Made by a program: the position numbers and the translations under genes | NCBI GenBank assembly: GCA_937915925.1 | Contig: CALGGM010000088.1 | Span: 1-64,000, forward strand | From: an uncultured Clostridia bacterium | GTDB lineage: Bacteria > Bacillota > Clostridia > Christensenellales > CAG-138 | Reading direction: 5' to 3' | Length of the DNA: 64,000 nt | Part shown: positions 25,197-33,394 of the stretch, piece after piece | Layout: each line of letters begins with the position of its first letter | Position numbering within the stretch: position 1 is the stretch's first letter | Notes under the pieces: model-generated | Told to the model about the DNA's origin: nothing | The model's input: the letters and a program-made list of their open reading frames with translations, nothing else | The model's database searches: none

Positions 25197-26090
25197 ATGG
25201 AACAAACGAAACAGAAGCATATCCGAATCCTCTACAATCCGAAAGCGGGGAACGGAGAAGGTAAGCAAACGGCGGAAGCGGTTTGGCTGTACAGCAAAGA
25301 GCCAAACACCGACTGCTACGATCTCACAGACCCGCGTGTATGTGAGCAGTTTATCAAGGAAGTGACGGCGGATGACACAGTGATCCTGTGCGGCGGCGAT
25401 GGAACGCTGATGCAGTTTGTCAACTCCGTAGAGCCTCTACTTCCGAACTGTCGGCTTTTGTATTATGCGTCTGGCAGCGGCAACGATTTTGCCCGCGATG
25501 TCGACTCGCCGAAAAGCGAGTCGATCGACCTGTTCCCATACCTTTCGAATCTGCCCTCCGTGACGGTCAACGGGCAGACATACCGTTTTTTGAACGGTGT
25601 CGGGTTTGGCATCGACGGCTACTGCTGCGAGGAGGGAGATCGCCTGCGCAAGACCGCAAAAAAGGCAGTCAACTATACGAAAATTGCCATCAAGGGATTG
25701 CTGTTTCACTATCACCCGACCAACGCTGTCGTTACCGTGGACGGCGTCGAGCATCGCTACCGCAATGTCTGGCTTGCGCCGACCATGAATGGACGGTACT
25801 ATGGGGGCGGGATGATTCCGACGCCGGGACAGGATCGGCTGCATAATGAGACCGTTTCCACACTGATCATGCACGGCGCAGGAAAGCTGCGAACGCTTTT
25901 CATCTTTCCGTCGATTTTCAAAGGAACGCATATCCGGCATAAAAACGTTTGCGAAGTGCTGCACGGACGTGTAATATCGGTCGCGTTCGACAACCCGACG
26001 CCTTTGCAGATCGATGGCGAAACCTTTACGAATGTCACAGACTATACCGTCCGTGCGCCTCTACAGAACGATGACACAAAAACATCCTGA
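25197..26090 (+). CDS. Diacylglycerol kinase-family lipid kinase (copy 2)
   Basis: A 297-aa DagK-family kinase: 'YNPKAGNGEGKQ' (nucleotide loop), 'LCGGDGTLMQF' (GGDGT) and 'ASGSGNDFARD', with Ser where many relatives have Thr in GTGNDFAR. It would regenerate phosphatidic acid for CdsA. AAAAAGGGGGAG precedes the ATG. It overlaps the acyltransferase gene by 20 bp. It is distinct from copy 1 at 10075, with little obvious identity outside the motifs. Confidence 0.85.
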   Translation: MEQTKQKHIRILYNPKAGNGEGKQTAEAVWLYSKEPNTDCYDLTDPRVCEQFIKEVTADDTVILCGGDGTLMQFVNSVEPLLPNCRLLYYASGSGNDFARDVDSPKSESIDLFPYLSNLPSVTVNGQTYRFLNGVGFGIDGYCCEEGDRLRKTAKKAVNYTKIAIKGLLFHYHPTNAVVTVDGVEHRYRNVWLAPTMNGRYYGGGMIPTPGQDRLHNETVSTLIMHGAGKLRTLFIFPSIFKGTHIRHKNVCEVLHGRVISVAFDNPTPLQIDGETFTNVTDYTVRAPLQNDDTKTS

Positions 26091-26904
26091 ACGTCACAGC
26101 GTCTTTTATTGCATCATGCGCACCGTTGCGCACATTCTGTTTCCGCGCATGAAGATCACCTACGAGGAACAGCCGGATGATCACCCCGCTGTTTTTGTCT
26201 GCAACCACGCTGCGATGTGCGGTCCCGTCGTGATGACACTGTATTTCGATCGCCCGCACCAAACTTGGACAATCTACAGTGCTCTGGATCGAACACTTTC
26301 CTATCGATATGCCTACCATGATGTTTTCTTTGGAGAGAGCCGCCGGTTCAAATGGTTCTGGCGTTTGCTTGCAAGGATCGTAGGCAGGGCGTTGCCGCGT
26401 CTGCTGGAAGAGTCCGGTACGATTCCCGTCTTTCATGATCGACGGGTACTGAAAACGCTGCGTGCAAGCATTGCGGCACTGAAGAACGGTGAGGATATTG
26501 TGATTTTTGCAGAATCTCCGCAGCGGTTTTCCGAATTTGTCAACGAACTGCAGCCGGGCTTTGTCGATCTCGGACGGTTCTACGCGAAGGAGACTGGCGA
26601 GCATCTCAATTTCTATCCAGTCTATCTCGAAAAAAAGCATCGTTCCATTTCAATCGGACGACCGATCTCCTATGATCCCGCGTCTTCACCTGACGATCAG
26701 CGGGTACGAATCAGCACATATCTGCGCAACGTGATCGACTGCATGGGTCGAACCGTGCCGAAGCATGATCCAGTCCCGTTCCTGCCGCCTCGCTGGTATG
26801 ACGCCTACGGCGAATATGAATCCGAGTTCCCCAAATATTGGGAGATGATTGAAAGGGAATCGAACGCCCGTCAAGAAAAAAGATATTTCCGACCTTCCCA
26901 CTGA
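26071..26904 (+). CDS. PlsC-like acyltransferase with altered active site
   Basis: A 277-aa protein of the lysophosphatidic-acid acyltransferase superfamily. 'AVFVCNHAAMCGPVVMTLYF' corresponds to the NHx4D active site and 'EDIVIFAESPQRFSEF' to the FPEG-type motif. The catalytic Asp of HxxxxD is replaced by Gly (H-AAMC-G), and EG by ES, so activity or donor preference may differ. An amphipathic N-terminal segment could bind the membrane. The start at 26071 overlaps the lipid kinase gene; translation is probably coupled. It ends the regulon's second block. Confidence 0.65.
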   Translation: MTQKHPERHSVFYCIMRTVAHILFPRMKITYEEQPDDHPAVFVCNHAAMCGPVVMTLYFDRPHQTWTIYSALDRTLSYRYAYHDVFFGESRRFKWFWRLLARIVGRALPRLLEESGTIPVFHDRRVLKTLRASIAALKNGEDIVIFAESPQRFSEFVNELQPGFVDLGRFYAKETGEHLNFYPVYLEKKHRSISIGRPISYDPASSPDDQRVRISTYLRNVIDCMGRTVPKHDPVPFLPPRWYDAYGEYESEFPKYWEMIERESNARQEKRYFRPSH

Positions 26905-27765
26905 AAAAGATAATCGCGCATCAGAACAACCATGCTCCGGCGAGCGGACACATATACGGAAGGGGGAAGTCGGAAAGGTTGCGCCGAACCTTCTGGAACG
27001 TGATTTCAGCACGAAGGCACCAAATGAGAAATTTTCGGTAAAAACATTAACTGTCCTCCTAGTTTACAAATATGCCAAATAAACATGAAAATGATTTATC
27101 GAGGGGCTGTTAAAAAGTGCCAATAAGAAATAGCAAGACTCTCGGGAAAAGTTTCCCGGGAGTCTTTGCTATGTGGTATACTATTTGTGTGACGAAAAAA
27201 ATAACCACTATCTGCGAATGTAGGAAATGCGATTAAAAGCATCACAAAAGCCAAAACAAAGCATACAATTGTCTTTTTCATTTTCTTACCTCCAATTCAT
27301 TCTTTTTTATTCTAGGATTAAAACACAAAGATTAATCAAAAATGATGTGATAACCAATACCAACGCTAGAGCTACACAGTCTGTTTTGAAATTGAGTGCA
27401 AAAAGCAGGTTGATGGCAGACAGTAATAATGTTATCAAAAGGATTATTGCTGCATGATTATAATATTACCGTGCTGCATATTGATATGATGTGTTTCTGC
27501 AGAGAGCATATGAATATGTGCATTGGCAGGTCTGCTCTCCCGATAGTGCAGACCGCTTATACTAAGCTGACTGTCGGTGATGCAGAAGTATGGTATAATA
27601 GCATATTCACCCCCGGCTTTGTCACTTTGTCAAGGGGGGTTAATCTCCTGAGGATATCATACCGAAGCGGACGAACATGCCGACCATAGAGCTATAAAGG
27701 AATTCCCAAATTGACAACCGGACATACAGAATTGACGCATAAATATACCGAACGGTCAAAATCGA
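26905..27765. other. Gene-poor interval with decayed frames
   Basis: About 860 bp. It contains a hairpin (27136-27169), one truncated secreted-protein frame on the minus strand (separate entry) and an extended -10 box TGGTATAAT (about 27592-27600) without an obvious gene. Otherwise I see nothing supportable. Confidence 0.5.
27096..27281 (-). pseudogene. Truncated secreted protein
   Basis: A 61-aa frame with a good ribosome site (GGAGGTAAG) and a clean signal peptide (MKKTIVCFVLAFVMLLIAFPTFA). After about 10 mature residues the frame runs into a hairpin (AAGACTC...CGGGAAA / TTTCCCGGGAGTCTT, 27136-27169) and ends. The body of the protein is lost. Confidence 0.5.
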
Positions 27766-27794
27766 TTGAATTTCCGGGGAAGAATCGGTATAGT
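27766..27794 (+). promoter_or_regulatory. Sigma-A promoter of the lipoprotein-ABC operon
   Basis: TTGAAT (27766-27771), 17-bp spacer, TATAGT (27789-27794), about 60 bp upstream of the lipoprotein ATG. Confidence 0.6.
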
Positions 27795-27854
27795 GCTGTC
27801 ATGGAAGCATACATCTGTCTTCCGAAAAACCAAATGAATAGAGAGGGAATAATA

Positions 27855-28388
27855 ATGAAAAAAGTCTTGTGTTCTGTTATGGTTATGATGATGCTGGCCG
27901 TCGCGTTTACGGGATGCTCCGTATTTACCACCGAAACAAACAACGGCGGCGAAGAAGCAATCGGCAGCTATGAGCCTGTGAAGATCTCTGAGGATTATTC
28001 CTTTGCGGATCCTGCAGAGCTGGACTTTGACAAGCGCTATGTGCTCACATGTGACACAAGCAGCCAGATGATTGCGTCGGCTTCCGATTACGGCATGGTT
28101 GCGTCCTTCAACGTCTATTACGAAAAAGAGGGAGCGCCTGTTGCGGAGTATGATTTCTTTGTGGTTGACAGCGCGGATCATGCGCAGGCACTGATCAGTC
28201 TGTACGAACAGCAGGGATCCGTTCTGACACAGCTGGAAGGCCATCCCACGATCCTGACCAGCTCGGTGGACGGCGATACGCTGGAAGGTAATTTGGTTGC
28301 TTTCCAGTCTTACGGCATGATCAGCGAAGCAAAGCTGAGCGCTTATGTTACATTCATGGCAGAGAGCATGGGCGGCAAAGTACAGTAA
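27855..28388 (+). CDS. Small lipoprotein, unknown
   Basis: A 177-aa lipoprotein with signal peptide and lipobox (AFTGC, Cys near residue 20). The mature part is acidic with no family that I recognise; 'AEYDFFVVDSADHAQALISLYEQQ' looks like part of an alpha/beta fold. AGAGGGA lies upstream of ATG 27855; the frame is open further upstream but without a ribosome site. It heads the run of ABC exporter genes, 37 bp upstream, and may be a partner protein. Confidence 0.6.
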   Translation: MKKVLCSVMVMMMLAVAFTGCSVFTTETNNGGEEAIGSYEPVKISEDYSFADPAELDFDKRYVLTCDTSSQMIASASDYGMVASFNVYYEKEGAPVAEYDFFVVDSADHAQALISLYEQQGSVLTQLEGHPTILTSSVDGDTLEGNLVAFQSYGMISEAKLSAYVTFMAESMGGKVQ

Positions 28389-28425
28389 TCGAGTTCATAA
28401 ATAACAAGACAGCGAGGAGATATCC

Positions 28426-30186
28426 ATGAAGAGGAAAGCTTCCGCGGGCGGCGGAAACTGGGGCGGATTTATCCGAATGTTGGGGCAGATCAACCTTCCG
28501 TGGCTTTTGATCGCCGTTGCATTCGTTGTGGAACTTGGTTACAACCACGTTTTGCTGTCGCTGCCCACGACCACTGCCGCCCTGATGTCCGGTAGTCTCG
28601 AGGATAAAGCGCTTCGGGATGCGATCCTTTATTATCTGTCTTACGGATTGGTTGTCACGCTCGAAACGGCGATACTGGGCATTGTCGGTCGACTGTCGGT
28701 GCGTAATGCCCGTACCAAGATCTGGGGCGGCATGACGCGCGTCAGAATGGACTATTACGACAGCCATACGCCGACCGCGCTCTCGTCTGCCGTTACCAAC
28801 GATCTGGAGGAGTCGGTTCGCCTGTTGGTGAGCCTGATGATCCGAACCATCCCCAGCATCTACTATCTGGTTGCCGCGATCCTTACCATCGGAGAGTATG
28901 ACTTCCTTCTGGTGCTGTCCATTCTGATCCCGCTTCCGCTCAGATATTTGGAGATGGTCATCATCGGTCGGTGGAACTATCGTACACAATCCGGTATCTT
29001 TGCACGGATCGGTATGCTGACCGGATATCTTGCAGAGCGCGTGAAGAATCTGCCGCTGATCAAGCATTTCTGTACAGAGGAACAGGAGCTGAAGAACGGT
29101 CAGGAGGCGTCGGAGGACCTGTTCAAAGCCAACGTCAAGGCGGTGAAGGTCGACAGTGCGGCGATCGGCGTCAATCAGGTAATCACAGTCGTTCAGCAAA
29201 TCGTCGTCGTCTTCTTCGGAGTTATTCTGCTCCAAAAGGGCAGGATCACGCTTGCACAGTGGGTCGCATTCTTCCTGTTCTCCGCCAATATCTCCAGTCG
29301 CTTTGTGACGTTCGTTCAAGACTGGCAGAGCCTGAAATCCATTCAAGGGCAGGCGGCGCGTGTCGTCGAAGTTGTGGAAGCGCCCAAAGAGCAAACCGAG
29401 CAGGAAGCAAAAGCTGCTGCGGGTTACGTTGCACGAATGGCGCACTCTCCCGAGGTCAGATTTGAAAACGTATCCTTTGCATACGGCGAAAAGCCGGCAC
29501 TGAATAATGTTTCCTTTACGGTTCCCGCAGGTACGGCAGCTGCAATTGTCGGCTTATCCGGAAGCGGCAAAACGACGCTTCTGAACCTGTTGGAGCGCTT
29601 CTATGAAACCGATCGGGGACGGATCGCTTTGAACGGCGAGGATATCGGCAAGCTGTCTTTGAAAGAGCTTCGCGGAAAATTCTCTTACGTACAGCAGGAC
29701 GCCGGTGTTTTCAGCGGCACGGTACGGGAGGTTCTCACATACGGTATCGATCGCGAGGTCAAGGACGACGAACTGATCGAAGCGACAAAGAACACCGGTG
29801 CATGGGAGTTCATTCAGGCTCTGCCCGATGCACTCGACACAGAGATCGCAGCGGACGGACAGTCCCTTTCGGGCGGGCAGCGTCAGCGGCTCGTGCTCGC
29901 AAGAGAATTCCTCCGCAATGCGGACGTGCTGCTCCTTGATGAGCCGACTTCCGCATTAGACGCAACGACGGCGAAGGCGGTCGAAGAAACCGTATTCCGC
30001 GTATTCAACGGAAAGACCATTCTGATGATCACCCACGATATGTCGCTCGTCAACAATATGGACAATATTGTCGTATTGAGAGACGGCGATCTGGTCGGGC
30101 AGGGAAGCTATGACGATCTGTTGAAGGATTGCGCGCTGTTCCGCGAAATGGTTTCGGCACAGCACAGAGAGGCGGTGGCGGTATGA
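28426..30186 (+). CDS. ABC exporter subunit A (permease-ATPase fusion)
   Basis: A 586-aa type-IV ABC half-transporter. Six N-terminal membrane helices (about residues 10-320) precede the ATPase: Walker A 'GLSGSGKTT' (about 385), signature 'LSGGQRQR', Walker B 'VLLLDEPTSALD' and H-loop 'MITHDMS'. It probably forms a heterodimer with the next gene, whose start overlaps its stop (ATGA). The substrate is unknown: peptide, lipid or drug. GAGGAG lies just upstream of the ATG. Confidence 0.85.
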   Translation: MKRKASAGGGNWGGFIRMLGQINLPWLLIAVAFVVELGYNHVLLSLPTTTAALMSGSLEDKALRDAILYYLSYGLVVTLETAILGIVGRLSVRNARTKIWGGMTRVRMDYYDSHTPTALSSAVTNDLEESVRLLVSLMIRTIPSIYYLVAAILTIGEYDFLLVLSILIPLPLRYLEMVIIGRWNYRTQSGIFARIGMLTGYLAERVKNLPLIKHFCTEEQELKNGQEASEDLFKANVKAVKVDSAAIGVNQVITVVQQIVVVFFGVILLQKGRITLAQWVAFFLFSANISSRFVTFVQDWQSLKSIQGQAARVVEVVEAPKEQTEQEAKAAAGYVARMAHSPEVRFENVSFAYGEKPALNNVSFTVPAGTAAAIVGLSGSGKTTLLNLLERFYETDRGRIALNGEDIGKLSLKELRGKFSYVQQDAGVFSGTVREVLTYGIDREVKDDELIEATKNTGAWEFIQALPDALDTEIAADGQSLSGGQRQRLVLAREFLRNADVLLLDEPTSALDATTAKAVEETVFRVFNGKTILMITHDMSLVNNMDNIVVLRDGDLVGQGSYDDLLKDCALFREMVSAQHREAVAV

Positions 30187-31715
30187 AAAAGCTGTTTATG
30201 CGGTTTCGCAGATACATCGGTATCTTCAAGGGCGTTCATATCCCGTGGATCATGCTTGTGCTCGCCTTGTTCGCCGCGATAACGGAGTCGCAGTTTTTAG
30301 TGACGCAGGCAACGCTTACGGCGGATATCATCGACGGAACGCAGCAGGCGATCAATCAGACAAAATTGATTCGCTTTGTGCTCGTTACGCTCGGAAGCGC
30401 TGCAGCCGGATTGCTTTCTACGCTGATCAGCGGCTGGACGTATCAGAAGATCAATCTCGGCGTCAGAAATAAGCTTTGGAACAAGCTGATGCTGCTTCCC
30501 ACAAAGTATTATGACGGGGAAAGCGGAGACGCGCTGGTCAGTCGTGTGACAACAGACGCGTCCCAGAGCTACGTGTATTTCCATGTAGCAATCAACCTGA
30601 TCACAGTCATCTATGCGGCGGTCGTCTCCTTTGTTCAGATGTATCGATACAGTCCGGTGCTCAGTCGGTATTTCCTGATCCTGTTCCCGGTTTTCGTTCT
30701 GATGGCGTGGTTGTTCGGCAAACTGAACTTCATTGCCGGTCAAAAGGGACAGACCACGATGTCGAAAACGCTCGGGTATCTTGTGGAGATGACGCGCAAC
30801 CTGCGCCTCGTCAAGGCGGCACGGATGGAGTATTCGGAGCAGCAGCGCGGAAAGAGCCTGTTCAATAAGCAGTTCAAAGCAAGCATCTGGGCGGTGTTCG
30901 GCGGCAGCAGCACCATTCTTCTCGTACAGCTTCTGAGCTGTGCGGCGACTGCGATCACGTTTATCGCAGGACGAAGCTTGGTCAATATCGGTGATGTTAC
31001 GATCGGAAAGCTGCTGGGTTTCTATACGATTTCTAACATGCTGATCGTCCGTTTCACACAGCTGCTTATGTTCTACGGCATGCTGAAACAGGGCAACGGA
31101 CAGATGGAGAAAATCTCCGAAATCCTGGATGCGCCCGAAGAAAAACAGGACGGCATTGAATTCGACGTCAGCGATCAGGATATTCACGCAGAGCATGTCG
31201 GATTCTCCTATGGGGAACGAAATGTTCTTCAGGATGTGAACTTTACCATTCCGAAAGGAAAGATCACGGCGATCATCGGTTCCAACGGCGCGGGAAAATC
31301 GACGATGTTCAAACTGCTTGAACGGATGTACGATCCCGAGGAAGGAAGCATCCGCTTCGGCGAAACCGACGTCAAGACCTTCAATATGCGCTCCTGGCGC
31401 GAATCCTTTGCGATCGTTTCTCAGGACAAACCGCTGTTGAGCGGTACGGTCAGAGAGAACATTCTGTACGGCACAAAGCGGAACGTCAGCGAAGAGGAAC
31501 TGATCCACGTTGCAAAGCAGGCAAACGTCTATGACTTTGTGATGGAAACGCCCGGCGGATTTGATGCACAGGTCGGGATGTTCGGCGGGAATTTCTCCGG
31601 CGGGCAGCGTCAGTGCATCGCCATCGCTCGTGCTATGATGCGAAATCCGGACTATCTTCTGCTCGATGAAGCGACAAGCAATCTTGACGCCAGAAGCGAG
31701 CAGGTCGTCAGTTAG
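30183..31715 (+). CDS. ABC exporter subunit B, cut by in-frame TAG
   Basis: A 510-aa reading frame: six membrane helices, Walker A 'GSNGAGKST', signature 'FSGGQRQC' (C in place of the usual R), Walker B 'LLLDEATSNLDARSEQVVS', then TAG at 31713-31715. The same frame stays open after the TAG for 60 codons and supplies exactly the missing family end. As annotated the protein lacks its H-loop. A single CAG-to-TAG or AAG-to-TAG change would explain it. Other genes here end normally with TAG, so recoding is unlikely. Confidence 0.75.
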   Translation: MKKLFMRFRRYIGIFKGVHIPWIMLVLALFAAITESQFLVTQATLTADIIDGTQQAINQTKLIRFVLVTLGSAAAGLLSTLISGWTYQKINLGVRNKLWNKLMLLPTKYYDGESGDALVSRVTTDASQSYVYFHVAINLITVIYAAVVSFVQMYRYSPVLSRYFLILFPVFVLMAWLFGKLNFIAGQKGQTTMSKTLGYLVEMTRNLRLVKAARMEYSEQQRGKSLFNKQFKASIWAVFGGSSTILLVQLLSCAATAITFIAGRSLVNIGDVTIGKLLGFYTISNMLIVRFTQLLMFYGMLKQGNGQMEKISEILDAPEEKQDGIEFDVSDQDIHAEHVGFSYGERNVLQDVNFTIPKGKITAIIGSNGAGKSTMFKLLERMYDPEEGSIRFGETDVKTFNMRSWRESFAIVSQDKPLLSGTVRENILYGTKRNVSEEELIHVAKQANVYDFVMETPGGFDAQVGMFGGNFSGGQRQCIAIARAMMRNPDYLLLDEATSNLDARSEQVVS

Positions 31716-31895
31716 GCACTGACAAACCTGATGCGCGGAAGAACGACGGTCATAATCGCGCATAACTATTCCGCAACGAAGGAAGCCGACCACATTATCG
31801 TTATGAAAGACGGTCGGGTGGAAGCGGAAGGCAGCCCGGAGGAGCTCATCAAAAGCAACGACTATTATCGCGCCTTTGTCGAAAAGGCAGGTTGA
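31713..31895 (+). pseudogene. Severed C-terminal end of ABC exporter subunit B
   Basis: In the same frame as the upstream gene: TAG, then 'ALTNLMRGRTTVIIAHNYSA' (H-loop His present) and 'DHIIVMKDGRVEAEGSPEEL', ending TGA. This is the regular C-terminal part of the ATPase domain, translatable only by readthrough of the TAG. Confidence 0.75.
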
Positions 31896-31918
31896 ACGAG
31901 ATCGGAGGAAATACAGAT

Positions 31919-32446
31919 ATGAAATCGCGTGTCACGAAGCCCTATGATTATCATTTGGCTGAAATTCCGCAGGAGCTTTGTCTTTGGCGGATACCCGAAG
32001 AGGAACTGGAGCAGCAGATTGAAACATTGAGCCGCAACCATGCATTTGAAGAAGATGCGGATACCGTTATGATGGGTGACAGTGTTGCATGCCGAAGCGA
32101 GAGCAAGGCAGCACGTTGGAATCGTCCGGTCATGCTGTTCTATCCCGGCAGAAACATCTGCGACGCCGATCTTGAAAATGCGTGTGTCGGCGCAAAGCTC
32201 GGTGAGCAGCGCACGGTTGCGATCGAAAGCGACGAGGTTCAGCTGACGGTTACGCGGATCGTTCGCCGCAGCAATATGCCCATAGGTGACGAGCTGATCG
32301 CCGCCGAAAATATTCCCGGCGTAACCACTTTGGAAGCATATAAGCGATGGTACCGCGAGACGAACGAGCCGGATCGCAGGAGAAACGCCGCATACCGAAC
32401 CGCATACTATCTGACGGAACAGGTTGCGGAAAAAATCGGAATTTGA
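31919..32446 (+). CDS. Trigger-factor-like chaperone, N-terminal part
   Basis: A 175-aa frame resembling the FKBP-type peptidyl-prolyl isomerase part of trigger factor ('MGDSVACRSE', 'GAKLGEQRTVAIESDE') followed by the first part of its helical domain. GGAGGAAA lies 8 nt before the ATG. The frame ends early after 'EKIGI', while the next frame (32424-32831) continues with the trigger-factor C-terminal region. A run of six A around 32430 is the likely slip point; one extra base would explain the split. Partner genes downstream are redox proteins. Confidence 0.6.
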   Translation: MKSRVTKPYDYHLAEIPQELCLWRIPEEELEQQIETLSRNHAFEEDADTVMMGDSVACRSESKAARWNRPVMLFYPGRNICDADLENACVGAKLGEQRTVAIESDEVQLTVTRIVRRSNMPIGDELIAAENIPGVTTLEAYKRWYRETNEPDRRRNAAYRTAYYLTEQVAEKIGI

Positions 32447-32831
32447 GATCGATACGGAAGAAAAGAACACATGGGTATGGGAATGGGTCAACCGTATGTA
32501 CGACGCCCTGGTTGAGGCCGGCATGGATCCGACGATTCCGAAGGAAGGATTTGATTTTCTGACTGAGGAAGAAGCAAAGGCAGATATGTTTGCGCAGCAG
32601 GAGCCTTCCTTCCGGTTCTATCTGGCGAATTTGTATCTTGCGGAAACGCTTACCGGCCGCAACGGAGAAGATATCTGCAAGGAACGGCTGAAAAAAGTCG
32701 CGGAAGAAAACAACACAACGGAGGAAGCGATCATGAACACGAGCGGTTTCGCCATGGTATACGGTCGTATGGTGAGCGACGCCGCGCTCGATGAGCTTTC
32801 CAAGTACACGGTTCGGTTTTTGGAGGTATAA
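32424..32831 (+). CDS. Trigger-factor-like chaperone, C-terminal part (frameshifted)
   Basis: A 135-aa frame in +1 relative to the upstream part, overlapping it across the A-run. 'EFEIDTEEKNTWVWEWVNRMY' and 'RLKKVAEENNTTEEAIMNT' resemble the arm helices of trigger factor. There is no ribosome site or good start, so it is not an independent gene. Together the two frames make about 310 residues, shorter than trigger factor (about 430) and missing the N-terminal ribosome-binding domain. Confidence 0.55.
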   Translation: MRKKSEFEIDTEEKNTWVWEWVNRMYDALVEAGMDPTIPKEGFDFLTEEEAKADMFAQQEPSFRFYLANLYLAETLTGRNGEDICKERLKKVAEENNTTEEAIMNTSGFAMVYGRMVSDAALDELSKYTVRFLEV

Positions 32832-32832
32832 A

Positions 32833-33144
32833 ATGGTATTTGAAGCAACGAGTCAGAATATTGACGAGCTTTTGAAGGCGGATTACGCCGTGGTCGATTT
32901 TTACGGCGATCACTGCGGCGCTTGTCTGACGCTTGCACCGGTGTATAACGAAGCGTCCAACGATCTTGCTATGATCCGATTTATTAAGGCGAACGTGGAT
33001 AAGGATAAGGCGCTCGGCGAGCGCTTCCATATCAAAGCGCTTCCGACGCTGCTCTGCTATCGAAACGGCGAACTGGTACATGAGGACGGCGGCGCAAAGG
33101 ATCGTCCCATGCTTAACGAAATGCTTGCAAAGCTGCTTTATTGA
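32833..33144 (+). CDS. Thioredoxin with CGAC active site
   Basis: A 103-aa thioredoxin-fold protein. The redox motif is C28-G-A-C31 instead of CGPC, with cis-Pro in 'ALPTLL'. Ala for Pro usually raises the redox potential (family knowledge). GGAGG lies just upstream of the ATG. It sits directly before ferredoxin-thioredoxin reductase, so it is the probable substrate of that enzyme and may serve the upstream chaperone. Confidence 0.85.
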   Translation: MVFEATSQNIDELLKADYAVVDFYGDHCGACLTLAPVYNEASNDLAMIRFIKANVDKDKALGERFHIKALPTLLCYRNGELVHEDGGAKDRPMLNEMLAKLLY

Positions 33145-33154
33145 GGAGGGTGCT

Positions 33155-33355
33155 ATGGGAAGAATCCGTGTGAATGAAGACGTCGAAATTGTTCGCGCCA
33201 TTCGGGAAGGGCTCAAGAAGACGGGCGGGTACTGTCCGTGCCGCAACGAAAAGCTGCCGGAGTATAAATGCGTTTGTCAGGAGTTCCGCGAACAATGTGC
33301 AGATCCCGATTTTGAGGGATACTGCCATTGTAGGCTGTACTACAAAGAAAAATAA
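33155..33355 (+). CDS. Ferredoxin-thioredoxin reductase catalytic subunit-like
   Basis: A 66-aa protein with the Cys pattern of the FTR catalytic chain: CPC (27, 29), CVC (39, 41), Cys48 and CHC (57, 59), within 'GGYCPCR' and 'GYCHCRLY'. FTR passes electrons from ferredoxin through a [4Fe-4S] cluster to thioredoxin disulfide. No variable subunit gene is adjacent, as is usual in anaerobes. It ends the chaperone-thioredoxin operon and is followed by a terminator. Confidence 0.85.
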   Translation: MGRIRVNEDVEIVRAIREGLKKTGGYCPCRNEKLPEYKCVCQEFREQCADPDFEGYCHCRLYYKEK

Positions 33356-33361
33356 AAAATG

Positions 33362-33388
33362 TTCTGCGCGTCGTCACGGCGCGCAGAA
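33362..33388 (+). terminator. Terminator after FTR gene
   Basis: TTCTGCGCG (33362-33370) pairs with CGCGCAGAA (33380-33388), followed by TTTTGTTT. It lies between convergent genes. Confidence 0.8.
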
Positions 33389-33394
33389 TTTTGT

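Noticed and set aside
27227..27689. Two short plus-strand frames (76 and 86 aa) in the gap before the lipoprotein
   Set aside because: No ribosome sites, no recognisable features, and one overlaps the signal-peptide fragment in antisense.
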